In this document: in pieces, positions 6,154 to 6,958 of the stretch
How positions within the stretch are numbered: the first letter of the stretch is position 1
Layout of the letters: every line of letters starts with the position of its first letter
Source of the DNA: Peptostreptococcaceae bacterium
Lineage (GTDB): Bacteria > Bacillota > Clostridia > Peptostreptococcales > Peptostreptococcaceae
Direction: 5' to 3'
Assembly (NCBI GenBank): GCA_017425305.1
Contig: JAFOOW010000029.1
Span: 1 to 6,958 of the forward strand
Length of the DNA stretch: 6,958 bases
The notes under the pieces: model-generated
Told to the model about the DNA's origin: nothing
The model's database searches: none
The model's input: only the letters and a program-made list of their open reading frames with translations
Made by a program: the position numbers and the translations under genes

Positions 6154-6606
6154 ATGGTTAAAATATATTTAGAAAATGAAGAAAAAACAAGGGAAATAGG
6201 TTCTAAACTAGGAGAATTACTAACTCCTAAAAGCGTAATTTGTTTAATTGGTGATTTAGGAGCTGGAAAAACTACTATGACTCAAAGTTTAGCAAGAGCA
6301 TTAGGAGTAGATGATTATATAACTAGTCCTACTTTTACTATAGTAAATGAATATGAAGGAAAAATGCCATTATACCATTTTGATGTATATAGAATAGGTA
6401 GTAGTGAAGAAATGTATGATATAGGTTTTGATGAATATATAGATGGAGAAGGAGTTTGTATAATTGAATGGGCGAACTTAATAGAAGACATACTTCCTGA
6501 TGAATATTTATATATAGAAATGAATTACAAAGAGACTGGAAGAGAAATGATATTAACTCCAAAAGGAGAAAAGTACGAAGAAATAGTTAAGGAGCTGTCT
6601 AAATAA
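6154..6606 (+). CDS. tsaE: tRNA t6A biosynthesis ATPase TsaE
   Basis: This 150-aa P-loop protein is of typical family length. TsaE works with TsaB and TsaD to transfer threonylcarbamoyl to A37 of tRNAs reading ANN codons, and its ATP hydrolysis resets the complex in the cytosol. Motifs are Walker A GDLGAGKTT (33-41), SPTF (58-61) followed by IVNEY, HFDVYR (75-80), and CIIEWANLI (102-110) with the family IEW signature. The start is fixed: a TAG stop lies in frame directly before ATG 6154, and GGAG at 6140-6143 serves as SD at ten bases. The gene stands downstream of the ribU terminator with its own likely promoter, and its stop codon overlaps the tsaB start by one base (TAATG), implying a coupled operon. 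Confidence 0.96.
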   Translation: MVKIYLENEEKTREIGSKLGELLTPKSVICLIGDLGAGKTTMTQSLARALGVDDYITSPTFTIVNEYEGKMPLYHFDVYRIGSSEEMYDIGFDEYIDGEGVCIIEWANLIEDILPDEYLYIEMNYKETGREMILTPKGEKYEEIVKELSK

Positions 6607-6958
6607 TGAAAATACTAGGAATAGATACATCTACACATTCAACAAGTGTATGTGTGATAGATGATGATAAATTTATATGCGAATATACTGTTAATACTAA
6701 AAAAACTCACTCACAAAAACTAATGGTTATGATTGAGTCTATGATAAAAGAAAGTGACTTAAGTATAAAAGATATAGATGCAATATCAATATGTATAGGA
6801 CCAGGTTCTTTTACAGGTCTTAGAATATCTATGGCTACAGCTAAAGCTATAGCACAAGTAAGAAATTTACCTATAATAGCTGTTGATTCATTAGAATCAT
6901 TAGCGTTTAATATGAATCATTGTGAAAAAACAATATGCTCAATACTAGATGCTCAAAA
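6606..6958 (+). CDS. tsaB: tRNA t6A biosynthesis protein TsaB, N-terminal part (3' end outside window)
   Basis: The frame is open from ATG 6606 to the right edge, giving 117 complete codons; full TsaB is usually about 220-240 aa. TsaB is an ASKHA-fold protein without its own catalysis that dimerises with TsaD (the threonylcarbamoyl transferase) and supports t6A formation. The N-terminus MKILGIDTSTHSTSVCVID is the first ASKHA strand pair, THSQKLM (34-40) follows, and the family signature GPGSFTGLR stands at 65-73, followed by ATAKAIA and IIAVDSLESLA. The start overlaps the last base of the tsaE stop, with AAGGAG (6589-6594) as SD inside tsaE. In many Firmicutes rimI and tsaD come next, but that region is not visible here. 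Confidence 0.95.
   Translation, partial: MKILGIDTSTHSTSVCVIDDDKFICEYTVNTKKTHSQKLMVMIESMIKESDLSIKDIDAISICIGPGSFTGLRISMATAKAIAQVRNLPIIAVDSLESLAFNMNHCEKTICSILDAQ

Overview
The window is a low-GC, AT-rich chromosomal segment from a Firmicute. Its heavy ATA/AGA codon use, gene content and gene order (secA, prfB, tex, amidohydrolase, FMN riboswitch-ribU, tsaE-tsaB) point to the class Clostridia. The Peptostreptococcaceae (Clostridioides difficile and relatives) are the best guess, but the species cannot be fixed from sequence reading alone. All genes lie on the + strand. Coding density is high, and I see no mobile element, CRISPR array, tRNA or rRNA.

Layout. Positions 1-557 hold the 3' end of secA (preprotein translocase ATPase) with its zinc-binding tail. 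Positions 571-1684 hold prfB (release factor 2), split by an in-frame TGA at 646-648 that is read through by programmed +1 frameshifting; the real protein is 370 aa. A strong hairpin (1690-1722) separates prfB from tex (1736-3886, TTG start), an RNA-binding YqgF/HhH/S1 protein. The Shine-Dalgarno of the next gene overlaps the tex stop codon. That gene is a metal-dependent amidohydrolase of unknown substrate (3896-5053). The 322-base gap 5054-5375 is a complete regulatory leader: a promoter (TTGACA-17-TAACAT), an FMN (RFN) riboswitch aptamer (5136-5248), an intrinsic terminator (5308-5341), and a palindrome that includes the ribosome binding site of ribU. ribU (5376-5984) is the riboflavin-binding S component of an ECF transporter and ends in a strong terminator. 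After a probable promoter, tsaE (6154-6606) and the first 117 codons of tsaB (6606 to the window end) overlap by one base; both act in making the t6A base of tRNA.

Functionally this is mostly housekeeping: protein export, translation termination, transcription-associated RNA binding, vitamin B2 uptake and tRNA modification. The regulatory DNA is the most interesting part. It includes the autoregulatory prfB frameshift, a riboswitch whose terminator arm carries a second copy of the P1 strand (giving a readable switching model), and a possible second layer of control at the ribU ribosome binding site. I found no convincing evidence of a previously undescribed multi-gene system. The amidohydrolase is the only gene here whose biochemical role is open.
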